Position numbers and translations under genes: made by a program. DNA of 64,000 nt from Hemicentrotus pulcherrimus (lineage: Eukaryota > Echinodermata > Echinoidea > Camarodonta > Strongylocentrotidae), in the NCBI GenBank assembly GCA_003118195.1, contig BEXV01000027.1:74974-138973 (forward strand), in the 5' to 3' direction. This document shows, in pieces, positions 37,601 to 49,100 of this stretch. Positions within the stretch are counted from its first letter, which is position 1. Every line of letters starts with the position of its first letter. Under the pieces are notes generated by a model. That model saw nothing but the letters and a program-made list of their open reading frames with translations. It searched no databases and was not told the DNA's origin.

Positions 37601-37942
37601 CTAAATCTGAAGGCCTGAACGGAAGCATATATTGTTTTCTTTTACAAATCCAACCTGAAAATAAAATCTGCATTGACAGTCCTAATATAGAATTGAAGTC
37701 ATTCAATACTATTGGAAACCACTCAAGTAAAAAATAATCATGTACATATTGTATATACCAAGTAAGCTCACCGCGAGACTGTCAAGGATTTTAATTAATC
37801 TACCGGTATCCAATGAATTATTTCACACCTCAGAAAATACAACCTTCAATTAGGACCATGTGACCTTGATATTAACAGCATTTTCATATTTTAAGAACAT
37901 GATAAAAACAACCAGTGATAAGGTCAATTATTATTCTTCACA

Positions 37943-37994
37943 AGGCGGTGTCACACAGGGATTTTTCAAGAGATTTTTCTGCGTGACACCGCCT
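37943..37994. mobile_element. Short inverted-repeat (fold-back) element
   Basis: Arms AGGCGGTGTCACACAG and CTGCGTGACACCGCCT (15 of 16 pairing) enclose 20 bp, GGATTTTTCAAGAGATTTTT. It may be a MITE reduced to its ends, or a structured hairpin. Confidence 0.6.
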
Positions 37995-38420
37995 ACATAT
38001 TGATTGTGATTTACAATTTACAAGTAGTACACACCCTTGCCATGTCAGTAGAGAAAAACATAAAATTAATTATGATGATAGGGTATATACTAAATTCAAA
38101 CGGCATGGCAAACTACATTAAAGAGATGAACTTTGACGTAAATGTGATTATAGTATATCTACCCTTCCCCCTTAGGCAGTAATTCTTTTCATCTATATAC
38201 TCTGTGAATATTTTATGAAAATGTTTGAGAGAAATATATAAATTACAAATATGAAAAACGAAATTCACCACTATTATCTGACCAAACACATGCTTTAACG
38301 CTATTCAAAGAATTTCAGCTATATTATAATCTTTAAAAATAACAACAACTTAGCAGATGTTTTAGCATTTTTTGAAAAATCAAATACAAAATATTCAAAC
38401 AACAGTAATAGTATAGTAAT

Positions 38421-38490
38421 AATGACTGCTTTGAGAGAAATAGTTGTTTTTATACGCTCAAGGGGAGGTCACAATCGTGCTATTGCCCGG
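38421..38490. repeat. Dispersed repeat arm related to 39243-39398
   Basis: Shares AATGACTGCTTT, ATAGTTGTTTTTATACGCTC and GCTATTGCCCG with the fold-back element at 39243-39398, in the same orientation as its left arm. Confidence 0.65.
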
Positions 38491-38741
38491 GGCGTGCCGA
38501 GAGCAACCCCGAGAGCATTTCAAAAGAATTATATACCTCACTTTAGAAAACTAGCCATCTTATTGGTTGAAATTGCCATCAGGGTTTTAACCATTCCCAT
38601 AAATAAACGAAAAATGCCAACCCCATTTAATAGTTCGAGGGTAAAATTCAAGTTACAGGGAACATAGTTCAGTCTTGCTTAAAAAATGGTTTGAGCGAAC
38701 GCGGATACCATACATAGTGTGTGTGTGAGAATTGGTCACTA

Positions 38742-38771
38742 GACAGCAAGAACACCAAAAGGGTACGTGAA
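38742..38771 (+). repeat. 30-bp exact repeat, inverted relative to 39934-39963
   Basis: The 30 bases coding DSKNTKRVRE on plus recur exactly on minus at 39934-39963. Flanking sequence is only weakly similar. Possibly coding remnants of a transposon; see the entry at 39781-40034. Confidence 0.7.
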
Positions 38772-39242
38772 TTAATCTTATTATTAGCCGTAGATCTAAT
38801 TCTAGAAATAGATTGTGATTTTATTGTTTGCGATAACAGTGGTACAGGTATTGAATATTGTATAGTGCAAGTGTTTGAATTCATTTGGTGGATGAAAAGT
38901 TGAATTCTACGCCGTTTTGTGCGTCATTTGCAGCGCTGAATTTGGTGTGTTTGTCGCTAATTTCTGACAAATATAGATAGCTTTTCTGATGGTATTTCAT
39001 GCAAAATTTATGTTATTTTGATAAGCACTGACTCTTGTCCTTACCTTTGACTTGTTTCTTGTCTGTAATAGTCATTTTATAGATGAATTACTTGAATTTC
39101 ATTTTCATTTTAGTCCCACACACATATTTGTATGTACCTTGTGCCCTTACACTGCTTAGTCTGCTGTCTCGATAGCGTAAACCGAACTTGATTACCGGCA
39201 AGATTGGTAAGTCGCAAATGTATTCTATGACCCATTTTGGTA

Positions 39243-39398
39243 TATAAAAGTATTAATGACTGCTTTAATTTTCGAGACATAGTTGTTTTTATACGCTCAA
39301 GGAAAGGTTAAAATCGAGCTATTGCCCGAGGTTTATGTCTTTCAAAGCAGTCAATACTATTTCTCGAAAATTGAAGCAGCTATTATTACTTTTATACT
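39243..39398. mobile_element. Fold-back element, about 41-bp imperfect arms
   Basis: The left arm, about 39243-39283 (TATAAAAGTATTAATGACTG then CTTTAATTTTCGAGACATAG), pairs with the complement of about 39357-39398. A shorter inner copy of GACTGCTTT (complement AAAGCAGTC) lies at about 39344-39352. No coding capacity. Confidence 0.65.
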
Positions 39399-39780
39399 GA
39401 AAATAGAGTCAACTTATGACACCAACTTGGCTTTTCTCTAGTTTATCTGCACGGTTGTTTTTTACGAGTGTATCTCTGAGAGTTAGACTAGTCTAGATCT
39501 AGCAAAGCTCTAGAAATCTATGTAGCATTTTCCCCTAGTCTAGGCTGAATTCCTCACAAATTTCGAAGCTGTTGAGTGTCATAACATCAATAAATACCTT
39601 GTTTTGAAGACCTAAAGGATCATCCAAATCAAGCAAACCTTAGATTTTGTCCATGTCTTCTGCTGAGATAGCTGGTTTATAAGTCACAACTCCCTTCCCT
39701 ATTGCTGAAAAACACTTAAAAACTCTCGTCGAATTGGAAAAATCTTCATGCTTAGTTTAAGATGTCGACATTGTTAGAAT

Positions 39781-40034
39781 TCAGGAAATGACGCGGAAGT
39801 CCGAATCTAATAGTAAACAATGGCCTAGATGAACGTTGTCCAGCTCCGAATTTGAAAGTTTGTTTACGCTATCGAGGTATCTGTTGGTAACTTGCAGGTA
39901 GCTTAGATCTAGACGTAATATTTTAGGGAGAATTTCACGTACCCTTTTGGTGTTCTTGCTGTCAGCAGAATTAATCATGTCTTGCAATTGATCATCATTA
40001 AGAAGTTAAAATCTAAAAGATTTTCTTCAGCCAT
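39781..40034 (-). pseudogene. Possible recombinase-type transposon ORF remnant
   Basis: A minus-strand ATG at 40032-40034 opens MAEENLLDF, then a one-base frameshift leads into a 68-codon frame containing LQDMINSADSKNTKRVRE. A short acidic N-terminus followed by DSKNTKR resembles, from memory, the start of tyrosine-recombinase (Crypton-type or KIAA1958-like) ORFs common in marine invertebrates. No catalytic region is present. The assignment is tentative and rests on one motif. Confidence 0.3.
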
Positions 40035-40849
40035 TTTGCCTTGTTTGGAAACTTTAAGTAGAAACTAAGCAGGATTTAGTAGTACGATCGACATCGCCGG
40101 ACGTCTTATCAAAAATATTCTAAACATTAAAGATAAACTTTAGTACTGGTAATGCGATTGCATTGTGAAAGAAAAGATGTGGAAAGGATCAGAAACAGTT
40201 GATCACGTGTGCACTGCAAGATTCTGGAGTCATCAAAATCTTAATAAGTTTGACCGATTCTTGGTAAAGTAACAAGCACTGTACACAGAAAGCTATATAT
40301 GGGACAACACACATGGTGTCGGGGCTAGTACTACCCTGATTTCCTTGTCTTTCTATGCTCATTACTCAGCCAGTATACATTTTCTTCCAAAATTGTCTGG
40401 CACATGTCATTTTTTGTAACCTTGAACATTCAGTGTAAGTTTCGTTTGATTCTGTGAGAATCAATTTCCCTTTTTTTTTTAAAACCCGAACTGGAGTTTA
40501 TCTACCAATTCGCACACACACACAATGTATGGTATCTGCGCTCGCTCAAATCAGATTTTAACACGTGAACCAATGGGAATTTCAGCAAGAATTAACTATT
40601 TTCCCGGTAACTGGAATTTTGCCGGGATTTTCCTGAGTTTAATCTTGAACTATTACATAGGTTTAGCATTTTTCGTTTATTTACGGGAATGGCTAAACCA
40701 CGACTGCAATTTTGTATCATCCTTGGAGCTTATAACCATATTGACCCTTCCCCCCCCCCCTTTTACTTTTACAGATAGACATGTGTATTCAGGTGGAATG
40801 TCCCCGAATATTAATAGAATCCAACGCTTGTTCGACGCTGGCCGATTCG

Positions 40850-41160
40850 ACTGTGTGTGTTCGGTTGTGTGCGTGTTAGTGTGTGTTTGTGTGTGTGTGT
40901 GTGTACATGTGTATGCATGGGTGTGGATGTGTAGATATATATATATGTTTATGTATATGTTTTGTTACATGTAGATGTTTTGTTAAGACGCATCAAAGTG
41001 GAAGATTTATTTACATGTTGGTATTAATTTTAATTGAATCACTTCTGTATCAGTTTAAATGAAATCAAAAATAAATATCAATGAAAAAAAAAAAATATAT
41101 ATATATATATGTGTGTGTATGCTTGTGTGTGTGTGGGTGCGTGTGTGTATGTATGTGTTA
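40850..41160. repeat. (GT)n and (AT)n(GT)n microsatellites
   Basis: GT-rich tract at 40850-40935 and A-run/AT/GT tract at 41085-41160, with 150 bp of ordinary AT-rich sequence between them. Confidence 0.93.
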
Positions 41161-41194
41161 AATGGGCTATTATACAGGGTATCGTATCATGTTG

Positions 41195-41448
41195 AGGTGT
41201 CGTGGTCCAGTGGATGATACGTCACCCGCACTGCAGATCACATGGTCCGCGGTTCGAGTCCCGCCGCATCACTAATGATGTCCTTTGAGAAGACATTAAT
41301 CTACATTTGCCACACTCGACCCAGGTGAGGTGATGGGGTACCTGGCAGGATTTAATTCCTTGAACTACTTAAGCGCCATAATGGTAGCCCTGCTGAAACA
41401 GGGTAAAAATTGTAATAATTGTGTATTATTGTTGTTGTTGTTGTTATC
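41195..41448 (+). mobile_element. tRNA-derived SINE
   Basis: The 5' part has a pol III A box, TGGTCCAGTGG (41203-41213), and a perfect B box, GGTTCGAGTCC (41251-41261), spaced as in a tRNA. A tRNA-unrelated body follows (CCAGGTGAGGTGATGGGGTA, CCTGGCAGGA..ATTCCTTGAA, AGCGCC) and the 3' tail is a TTG/ATT simple repeat, usual for SINEs. The 3' half cannot form a tRNA acceptor stem, so this is not a functional tRNA gene. Confidence 0.85.
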
Positions 41449-41530
41449 ATTAATATTATCATTTTCATTACTATTATCATTGTTGTTAAGTCTGTCATTG
41501 TTCTAATCATTATTATTGTTATCGTTATCT
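41409..41530. repeat. ATT/TTG simple-repeat tail
   Basis: TTG and ATT triplets that begin in the SINE tail and continue into degenerate ATTATC repeats. Confidence 0.8.
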
Positions 41531-43435
41531 TCGTTTCATAAGAGAATATTTTTAAAACTATTTACTATTATAAATTTGAGCTGCACTTTACACTTGACAA
41601 ACACTTAATAAACAACCATAAGAGATACCGAATAAGATGTATCACAGCCTTCCTTTTCTTCATCATTTCATTAAAGGCCAGCGGCAAATTAATAGTAAAT
41701 ACGATAAGAAATTATGGTATATAATATGATACATCGAAATTGGATCATTGATATATTACTTATGATAAAAATACGTTTCATTTATAAAGCTCCTTTTCAA
41801 AGAAAAACAAAATCTATCGTTTTACCATGTTTATCAAAATGTTTATAATGAAACTCACAAACGAACATGTTTCCCTCATTAGCTTATACAGCTTCTAGTC
41901 AAGCGGAGATCAACCCCCTCTCAAAAAAGCCACATCTTATTTTAACCAAATAATCACCATGTTTGGATGTGTACAATGGATTTACGATTTAAATTATTTA
42001 AATGATATCAAATGATAAATTTTAACATTCGGATTGAGATTCAGAGTCACTTCTTTACTTTTTTTAAAAATCAAATAAGTGCATTTCAGGTGAAAGCAAT
42101 GCCTTTTACAAATATGATTGAACTTGCAGTTCGCATGAGAACAATTTAAAAATTTGTTAATAGACATTATGTGTTATTTTGGAATGATAAATTTGGTAGG
42201 CTCTCACTGTGAATTGGAGTCGTTTCGATACCAATCGAACCACAATACCAAAGTTCAATGACTTTCCCATTTTTTCGAATTATTCTAAAAACTTACCCCT
42301 TGATTCTAGATGGCAGATTTCCATCTTCTATACCATTACTGAACATAAGCTCAATTCCAATTTAAATCGTAATACACTGAGTAGAAATGGCGTCCGGATT
42401 GCTGGAGACTATCTCATGTAAGTAGGTAAGTAGAAAGGTTGTTTCCTGATCGTACCAAGGGAGCCATCATACGATTCGATTTCACCAACTTGTCCGTCAT
42501 GATTCCACCAGGGAAGCTGCGAAATAGAAGTGGAAACAAGAGGTAAGCCATCTTTTACTGGGGGAGACAAAATCCATCATTTCTCAAGCGAAAGATTCTA
42601 AGTTGTGCGTGTGTGCTGAACAACCATAGCGTGATCAATTACACCCATTGAGCATGAAAGAAATGACTAGGACACATTTAAGATAGAATTAAAGAGGGCG
42701 TGGGGAGAAATGATGGGCGTTACTAGAAGAGGGTTTATTGGGTGTGTAACAAACCCATCCCTATTAATACAAATCTTTCTGCAAATTCGACATTTTTATA
42801 GGCTGTCGGCAAGTTAATTTCATCATCGTCGGATAATTTGAGAATTTTCAGTTGCCTCGTCGGCAAATTGGCCCTCAATTTAAAATGGTCTGACGACAGC
42901 CCTGTATCTAGAAGGGGGGGGGGGTGTAATAAGAAAGCGGTTCGGATAAACTGAAGAAAGGGGAATGGTCGAGGGGTGAGAATGAGCATGAGCAACAAAG
43001 AACTCGAACACTTGAGGGATAATGGTGTAATGAAAAAAAGGATGAGGAAGGAGGAATGGATGAGGTACCGAAGAGGAAGGAGGAAGGTCGTAATGATTGT
43101 GGAATGAAGGGCTAAAGAGGAAAGGGTAAATGTTGAGTTATACAAAAATACAAATAAATGCATACATAGTTATAATGATAAATAACCAGAAAAGAATAAT
43201 TCTGTATATGAAAGGAAAACGAGACAAATGATTGAACAGAGAAAATTGGTCAAACAGGGAAGACATAAACAAATGTCAGACACCTGGTTCTTATTTTCCT
43301 GATTAAATATGATTCAATACAAGATAAAAGAAATGTTAATTAAAATTAAAAAAACTTTATCAAATTTTAACAGTAAGAATAAACTATAAGGTTAATGTAT
43401 ACAAACAGAACGGGAAAGAGCATGACAGAACACAG

Positions 43436-43555
43436 AAATGAAAGAGAGAGAGAAAGGGAGGAGGAAAATGGAGATAGATGGGTAGATGGAGAGAAAGATA
43501 AAGAGAGATAGACAGACAGAGAGCGAGGGAGACAGACACAGACAGACAGAGACAT
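43436..43555. repeat. GA/GACA-rich simple repeat
   Basis: Purine-rich GA and GACA repeats. Serine/leucine-rich minus-strand frames here are artefacts. Confidence 0.85.
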
Positions 43556-45022
43556 GATGAAAGAATTGATCACGGCACACCTGGACAAACGAGGAAACGT
43601 AGAATTGACATATGAAATGAAGGAAATGATATAAAATTAAAACAAGATCTCAAACGTTAACACACAATACTTAATAGACAGGAGCAATATTAGGTAATCT
43701 TTTTATTTTCTTAATGCTCTCTCTTTACCGTGAGTTTGAAATATAATGAATTCAAGAGAATGATTACAGCAAGAAACGGCCGATAAAAACCGGTGGGGTG
43801 TATGGTTTGATGGAGGCATGACGGTGTTCAACGATATAAATCATAATTCCTCATAATTGATGCAAAATCCATTAATAGATTAATATAAATCGACGAGTGA
43901 CCATCTTGCAATTTTTTGATGAATGGATTCCGCAGATCTGGTGAAACCATCAGTGAGATCAAAAGCAGCCCCAGAGCAAAGGAACGTTAACTTTTCAAGT
44001 TTATTAAGAAAGAGCCAAAATCGAAACACTGTCGAAGACTAATATCAAGGAATATTTACTGTAAATTCCATAGAAATCATGTTCGGGTTGTGTGTTATGT
44101 TATGTAATGTAATGTAATGTACATGTACGTACATTTCGATAGGTGAATGCGATCGTAATCAAGTGACAGTAATTGCAAACGCTATGCACTCATTCATTTC
44201 TCCTATTAGCATTGAAAATGAAAATTGCTGAACACTATTTCATTTCCAAACATGCACCATATATTCTTAAAATTGTCTGCACCTGCAGTGGATACAACAT
44301 CTCTAGTAATGTGTACATTATGACTATATTATCCTGAAACGGTGTCGTTAATGAGTAATGCGTATATAGATGGAATATCAGCATAATTTAGAAATGATTT
44401 CAGAGTGCAATTTGCTTTTGTATGAAATTGACCGACAAAATAAATAGCTTAACACTTTAGTTATAGTTGTATTGTCTTACAAACACACCCTGTAAAATTA
44501 CAGTGTTCGCAAGGGTAAATATATTTGGTCTGTGTGACGCCATTTGCAATTCGTTTCTTTCTTCTATATAATTTTTTTAAAAATACTCTGTTGCGTTTAC
44601 TTAATATAAAGGGGATCATTCAAGCGAGTAATAAGATGGGCAATACAATTTGGCACGTTTGTTTTTTGGTAGAAAGAGAGCGAGTAAATGAGTGAGGGTG
44701 TGCATGCGTTTGCGTAGAGGCTGTTCGTGAGAGACAGAGACTGTAGTGGGTAAACAATGACGAAACATACACACGGTTAGGTACAAAGGATTTTTTATGT
44801 TCATGAGAGAATCAAAGAGAAAAAGACGAGGCTTGATAGTGACCATATACAAATATGTTTTTTCATTAAACTCAATGAATTCTTATACACCAAATTTCCG
44901 TTGAATAAGAGCAAAATATGCTATAAATCAAACTAAAGAAACGTAATACAAAAAAATCCCGCTTGTGTGAAAGTGTGAATGACAACCAGGATCAGGAGTT
45001 AATGGGTTTATTCTAGTGAAGG

Positions 45023-45085
45023 CAGTGGCGTATCAAGGATAGATCACGCCCTCATGCCTCCCCCCNGGAGAAAGACACGCCACTG
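45023..45085. mobile_element. Short CAGTGGCG element (63 bp) with N
   Basis: Ends CAGTGGCGTATCAAGG and ACACGCCACTG are inverted repeats (CAGTGGCGT against CAGTGGCGT). The poly-C centre contains the single N at 45066. No clear target duplication. Confidence 0.65.
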
Positions 45086-45312
45086 TAGCGCTATGAAGCA
45101 TCATACATAAACACAAGATAACTTGAAATAATAATGAAGATAACCAATTGGAAGAAAAATAAATCAACTAAGTACCAACATGAAAAATATTAGGCATTTT
45201 AGAACACAGGTGTAGAGTTCATGTAGAAGAAAGTTCTAAAGAAAGTAGTGTAAGTGTAGATAATGTACAAAATAATATGAACAAGACAGAAGAAAGATAT
45301 AAATTAATGAAG

Positions 45313-45356
45313 GAGAAAAAGAGAGAGAAAGAGAGGGAGAGAGAGAGAGAGAGAGT
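45313..45356. repeat. (GA)n microsatellite
   Basis: AAGAGAGA and GAGAGAGA runs just upstream of the presumed KCNH promoter. Confidence 0.93.
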
Positions 45357-45359
45357 TGG

Positions 45360-46105
45360 GTTGAGGTTAGAAAGACATGCTGCATTGCGCTACCAGTCTA
45401 GCGTGCCAATATTTGTCGAAATGAATTGGTCGAGTCTTGCTGTCATGGCAACGAGATTTGGCGTCTAAGCGCTGGGAGAATATCATCCGACCACGCATGC
45501 TCTGTTTAAATAACTCATTTCCATTTTCTCCCCTCTCTCCTCTTCTCTACCACTCTCGCTGCCTAATTGTCGCCGCCGCATGCACGCGGACTAAGTTAAG
45601 CCAAGGTAGTATGAGGGATCGAAGTAACAAATGGTTAATAATTCAGGTTCGTATGTCTATGCGCATGACAGCTTTGTGGCGACACTGAATCATTTGCTGT
45701 AGGCGCGAGTGTTCTATTCGATACACTGTCATCACCATCAACTTCATCTGGAGTAGAGAGAGGCGAATATGAGAGGAGAGAAAGCATCAGATCAGACCAA
45801 AATGGCAGCATCAAAGAAGCACACAATCCACCGTTAAAGATGCATTTTTGTTTCCAGCGCCGCGGAGTCTCACCTCTCGCCGATTCTCTTCTGGATATTA
45901 TGATTTCCGTGGAATATATCAATCTAGCGATTCGAAATTAAGTTGCGTTCTCTTCTACTCCCGACCCCCTTGTTGGGGGAACTGGATCCCCGTCGGAGAT
46001 AGTTAGATAGAGAGAGAATTTTCAATCGTTCTTGTGATTATATGCTGTGGCAACTTCAGCAAGAGAAAGAGGAGTTTACATTGGAAACATCAGTGATTGA
46101 AAAAA
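45360..46105 (+). promoter_or_regulatory. Probable KCNH promoter and 5' UTR
   Basis: The region upstream of the KCNH start is richer in CpG and pyrimidine tracts than its flanks. It includes an inverted CCAAT (ATTGG in GAATTGGTCG, about 45423), an RFX-like X-box half (TGTCATGGCAACGAG, about 45441-45455), a TATA-like TTTAAATA (about 45505-45512) followed by CT-rich sequence, and a CpG cluster GTCGCCGCCGCATGCACGCG near 45570. The transcription start is not determined. Confidence 0.4.
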
Positions 46106-46184
46106 ATGCCAATGGCTCGACGCGGGTTAGTAGCTCCGCAGAATACCTTTCTGGAGAATATCATCAGGAGGTCGTCCATTCAAC
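46106..46184 (+). CDS. KCNH1/5: First coding exon of an EAG-type potassium channel (KCNH1/KCNH5)
   Basis: The 79-nt exon encodes [20 protein letters not shown] and then RRSSIQ before a strong donor, GTAAGTAC at 46185. The [15 protein letters not shown] block is the N-terminal cap of ether-a-go-go channels: Drosophila eag has [20 protein letters not shown] and human KCNH1 [20 protein letters not shown], while ERG channels have [15 protein letters not shown]. It is therefore EAG rather than ERG or ELK. The start is fixed by an in-frame TGA at 46094-46096 and A at -3. The exon ends in phase 1, the same position and phase as the first intron of human KCNH2. The cap precedes the PAS domain and modulates channel gating at the plasma membrane. 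Exon 2 (PAS) was not found to the right, so this is only the beginning of the gene. Confidence 0.93.
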
Positions 46185-49100
46185 GTAAGTACAATATCAA
46201 AACTCGTAGGCGAAAAAGGCGCGCCAAAACAGTTAATGCACCTTTTTTCCCTCATGATCTTGGCGATCGATCGATCGATATTATTTCTTAATTGGTAGTC
46301 AGGTTTAGTGAGTCTTATTATCATCATTTTCTCATTTTCTTCTAATTAGCATATCATACACCGACACTAGCCATTGTTATTTATGCTCTTGAGCAACAAT
46401 GAAACATTATGAGACTGCGTGTATGATGTCTTGCGAGATTATTATGCTAGCCGTCCTATTTTTTCCGCAAAAAACGTGGCAAGCAAACCTGGATATTTTG
46501 TTTCCATTCTGTACATAAAATTATTCAAAACCTAGGATTTACATACTTGTAACTGGCCTAGGGAATCATAGCCTTTTCAATGCGTCAATGGAGGATGCCC
46601 GGAGACATCTTAAGTATAGAGGACATTAACTTTTTTTTTAATAAAGGTGTTGTCGACATCGCAAGGAAAAGAGATAGATCGAATATGCAAAACCTTTATC
46701 CCTCAGAAAAAAAAAACGTTATTAAAACTTAAATCATTCCCATCGCTACCGAATATCATTTAGATCGAAGTCATGAGCATCAACAGAAACAATGATGACC
46801 ACGCTTTTATTTTCTTTATATCAAGAACAGATTTCAGTTTAAAGCTTACTTAGAGTGGGCTGAACCGATTTAAGTCCAAGCACGGAATTATTTTCGCCAT
46901 CAATTCCAAATTGTTTTATCATGTAAAATAGAATAATGCAACCAAATTGTGTTCTTTATAACTATCATTTGATGTTCAATTCATTTGTTTGATTTCCAAA
47001 TGATTTTCATCTCGGTTTCAATTTGCTAGAGTGGAATGGGAATCGCTATTATAATATTAACAAAGGGTTATCACTATTACATCACCGCAAAACATGACTT
47101 CGTCTATCGAATATGCTTTATGACGTACAAGTCAATCGGAACATGATTGTGTGCTAGCCTTTTTGTGCCTCCTTGAATGAAATAGGGTAATGAAAGCAGT
47201 TAATTACATACCCAATTGAAAAATAAAAGTCTAGGCAAGACCCTATCGAGATGATACCGAATGCGGGGAAGCAACCTCGATGGCTCCTATTAAAGAGATC
47301 ACAGGTTTGCGTGGGATTATATACGTATTGCCATGGCAACATCGTGCTTATTTTATTTGGGATAATCCCCGGCATGATACTAGATTGTGTCTGCCCATGA
47401 GACCAACAATGTCTGTCTCATGGACTCCAATCAGCTACTAGCATTAACAATGCCCGCTCCCCCTAAATTCCAACCCCCTTCCTCAAAACACTGACAGTGC
47501 AGTTGGTGCGCTTCTACACTGTGAGCCGAGAAACCTCGAGAGCTTTGTATGATAACTCAATGAATAAATGAATTGTGATATATCCCTCAAGTATAATACT
47601 CTATGGATATAAATGGGTAAGGTTAATAACTACATGGCACGATGGTTTCAAAGTAACGAGTGGTAAGAGCGTATTATGAAGGTTCATTTATCTGAACATA
47701 CAAAATACATTCCTCTTCATGTCTTCTTTTTATCTCGATCTTCCCACCTTTTTTCATTCATCTTACAATATCATTCCCATCAATCACAGTCTATTCTAGT
47801 AATTTTTTTGGATTTCCCATTCCTAGTTTCAAACGCTATGAATACCTTATAATATTTTGTAGGCGTGTTTGCTTTAATTTTGCCCTTGTTCAGAAGACTT
47901 GAGAAGGCCTATAGAACTATAATGATCTTGGCTAATTAACGCCATCACCTTAAGTTGGCGATAAAACCTATTCATTGATAACTTTAATCTGCATAAGATG
48001 AATCTGAATGGTTCATTAGGTGATCTAACAAATCTGAAATTCAAATGGAGGAAGAATTCACGTTCCCATTCGTGCTGTTACGAGGACTTCAAAATATATT
48101 GAATTTCACAAACGGAAACCAAAAGGTGTATACTGACCGTTTATATAGTGTTAATGGTCGTTTTCTTGCAAACCTGAGAAAGTACAGAGCGTTTATAATT
48201 CTATTCAACTATTCTTGTAAGCATTTGTTTTTAATCCTGCACTTGAAATATACATTATGGAAATAGAGTGATGACAATATAGCGATAAAAGATCCTAAAC
48301 TAATAAGATGTGACCGTTTACATAATCACATGGCGGGTATAGTATACTTATGGTATGTCTTAATTGCACAAATTTTATATTTTTTTAAAAAATTTAAACA
48401 AAAAATAAAAAAAATAAAAAATAATCCTCATTGATTCTGGTTCAGGCAACAATAGTAAAAAGAACAAACGAAACTAAACGATTAAACAAAAATCATTTAA
48501 ATGAAATATGTTAAGTGATTGATTTGATGCTAGATCATTTTTTAAAACACTGAAACTGCATAAGTAATTCCAATATCCTTCTATACCAATAAGATATTGC
48601 ACATTTCAATAATAAATTTAGATATCTTTTTGGTTAGGATATTTAGTATCAAACTCCTGTTCTTGTTTGACCTTGTTGGTCCTCGTATTGATTTTAAAGT
48701 TCCACGACCGTCTACCCTTTTAGGCATACCATTATTGCTGTAATCATATATGCAAAGAAATGCTATCGTTACATTAGTCAGTTCCGTCATCCTCGATACA
48801 GCCATGAGAAAGATCGACATGGCATATATTATGCAGACATACATTATTTTGTGTACAATTATAGCATGCTCACAAATAGATCGGACATGTGATGTAGTAA
48901 CTAGGCTATCCTAGAATCATAAGTATAATCCGAAAGGAGAATGATGAATCCTGTACTCAACGGCCCCAAGCTGAAGGATTGAGCTTTTCTTTCCCCTTCA
49001 TGAATAAACCTTCCCTGCACGATAGAAACAGCAACATAGATCCAGGGAGTCCATAATCCCACTTTAGTTATCAGAATGGTGGCCGTCATCAAGTACATGA

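Larger units (their letters stand above)
27421..45360. other. Intergenic region between divergent SMOC and KCNH genes
   Basis: About 18 kb without a convincing protein-coding gene. It is dominated by AT-rich sequence and mobile or simple repeats listed separately. Stretches 33050-34440, 34700-37940 and 43560-45020 hold nothing I can identify. Confidence 0.6.

Noticed and set aside
40525..40974. 149-codon plus-strand frame
   Set aside because: The second half is translated (GT)n microsatellite and the first half has no domain or splice context.
41195..41270. Functional tRNA gene
   Set aside because: A and B boxes are present, but there is no matching 3' acceptor stem; a SINE body and simple-repeat tail follow.
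42735..43163. 142-codon minus-strand frame
   Set aside because: Low-complexity pyrimidine-rich translation with a G-run element inside. No domain was recognised.
48581..49098. Hydrophobic minus-strand frames that look vaguely like receptor membrane segments
   Set aside because: Two frames separated by stops, no conserved receptor motif (no DRY or NPxxY), and AT-rich DNA readily yields such hydrophobic stretches.
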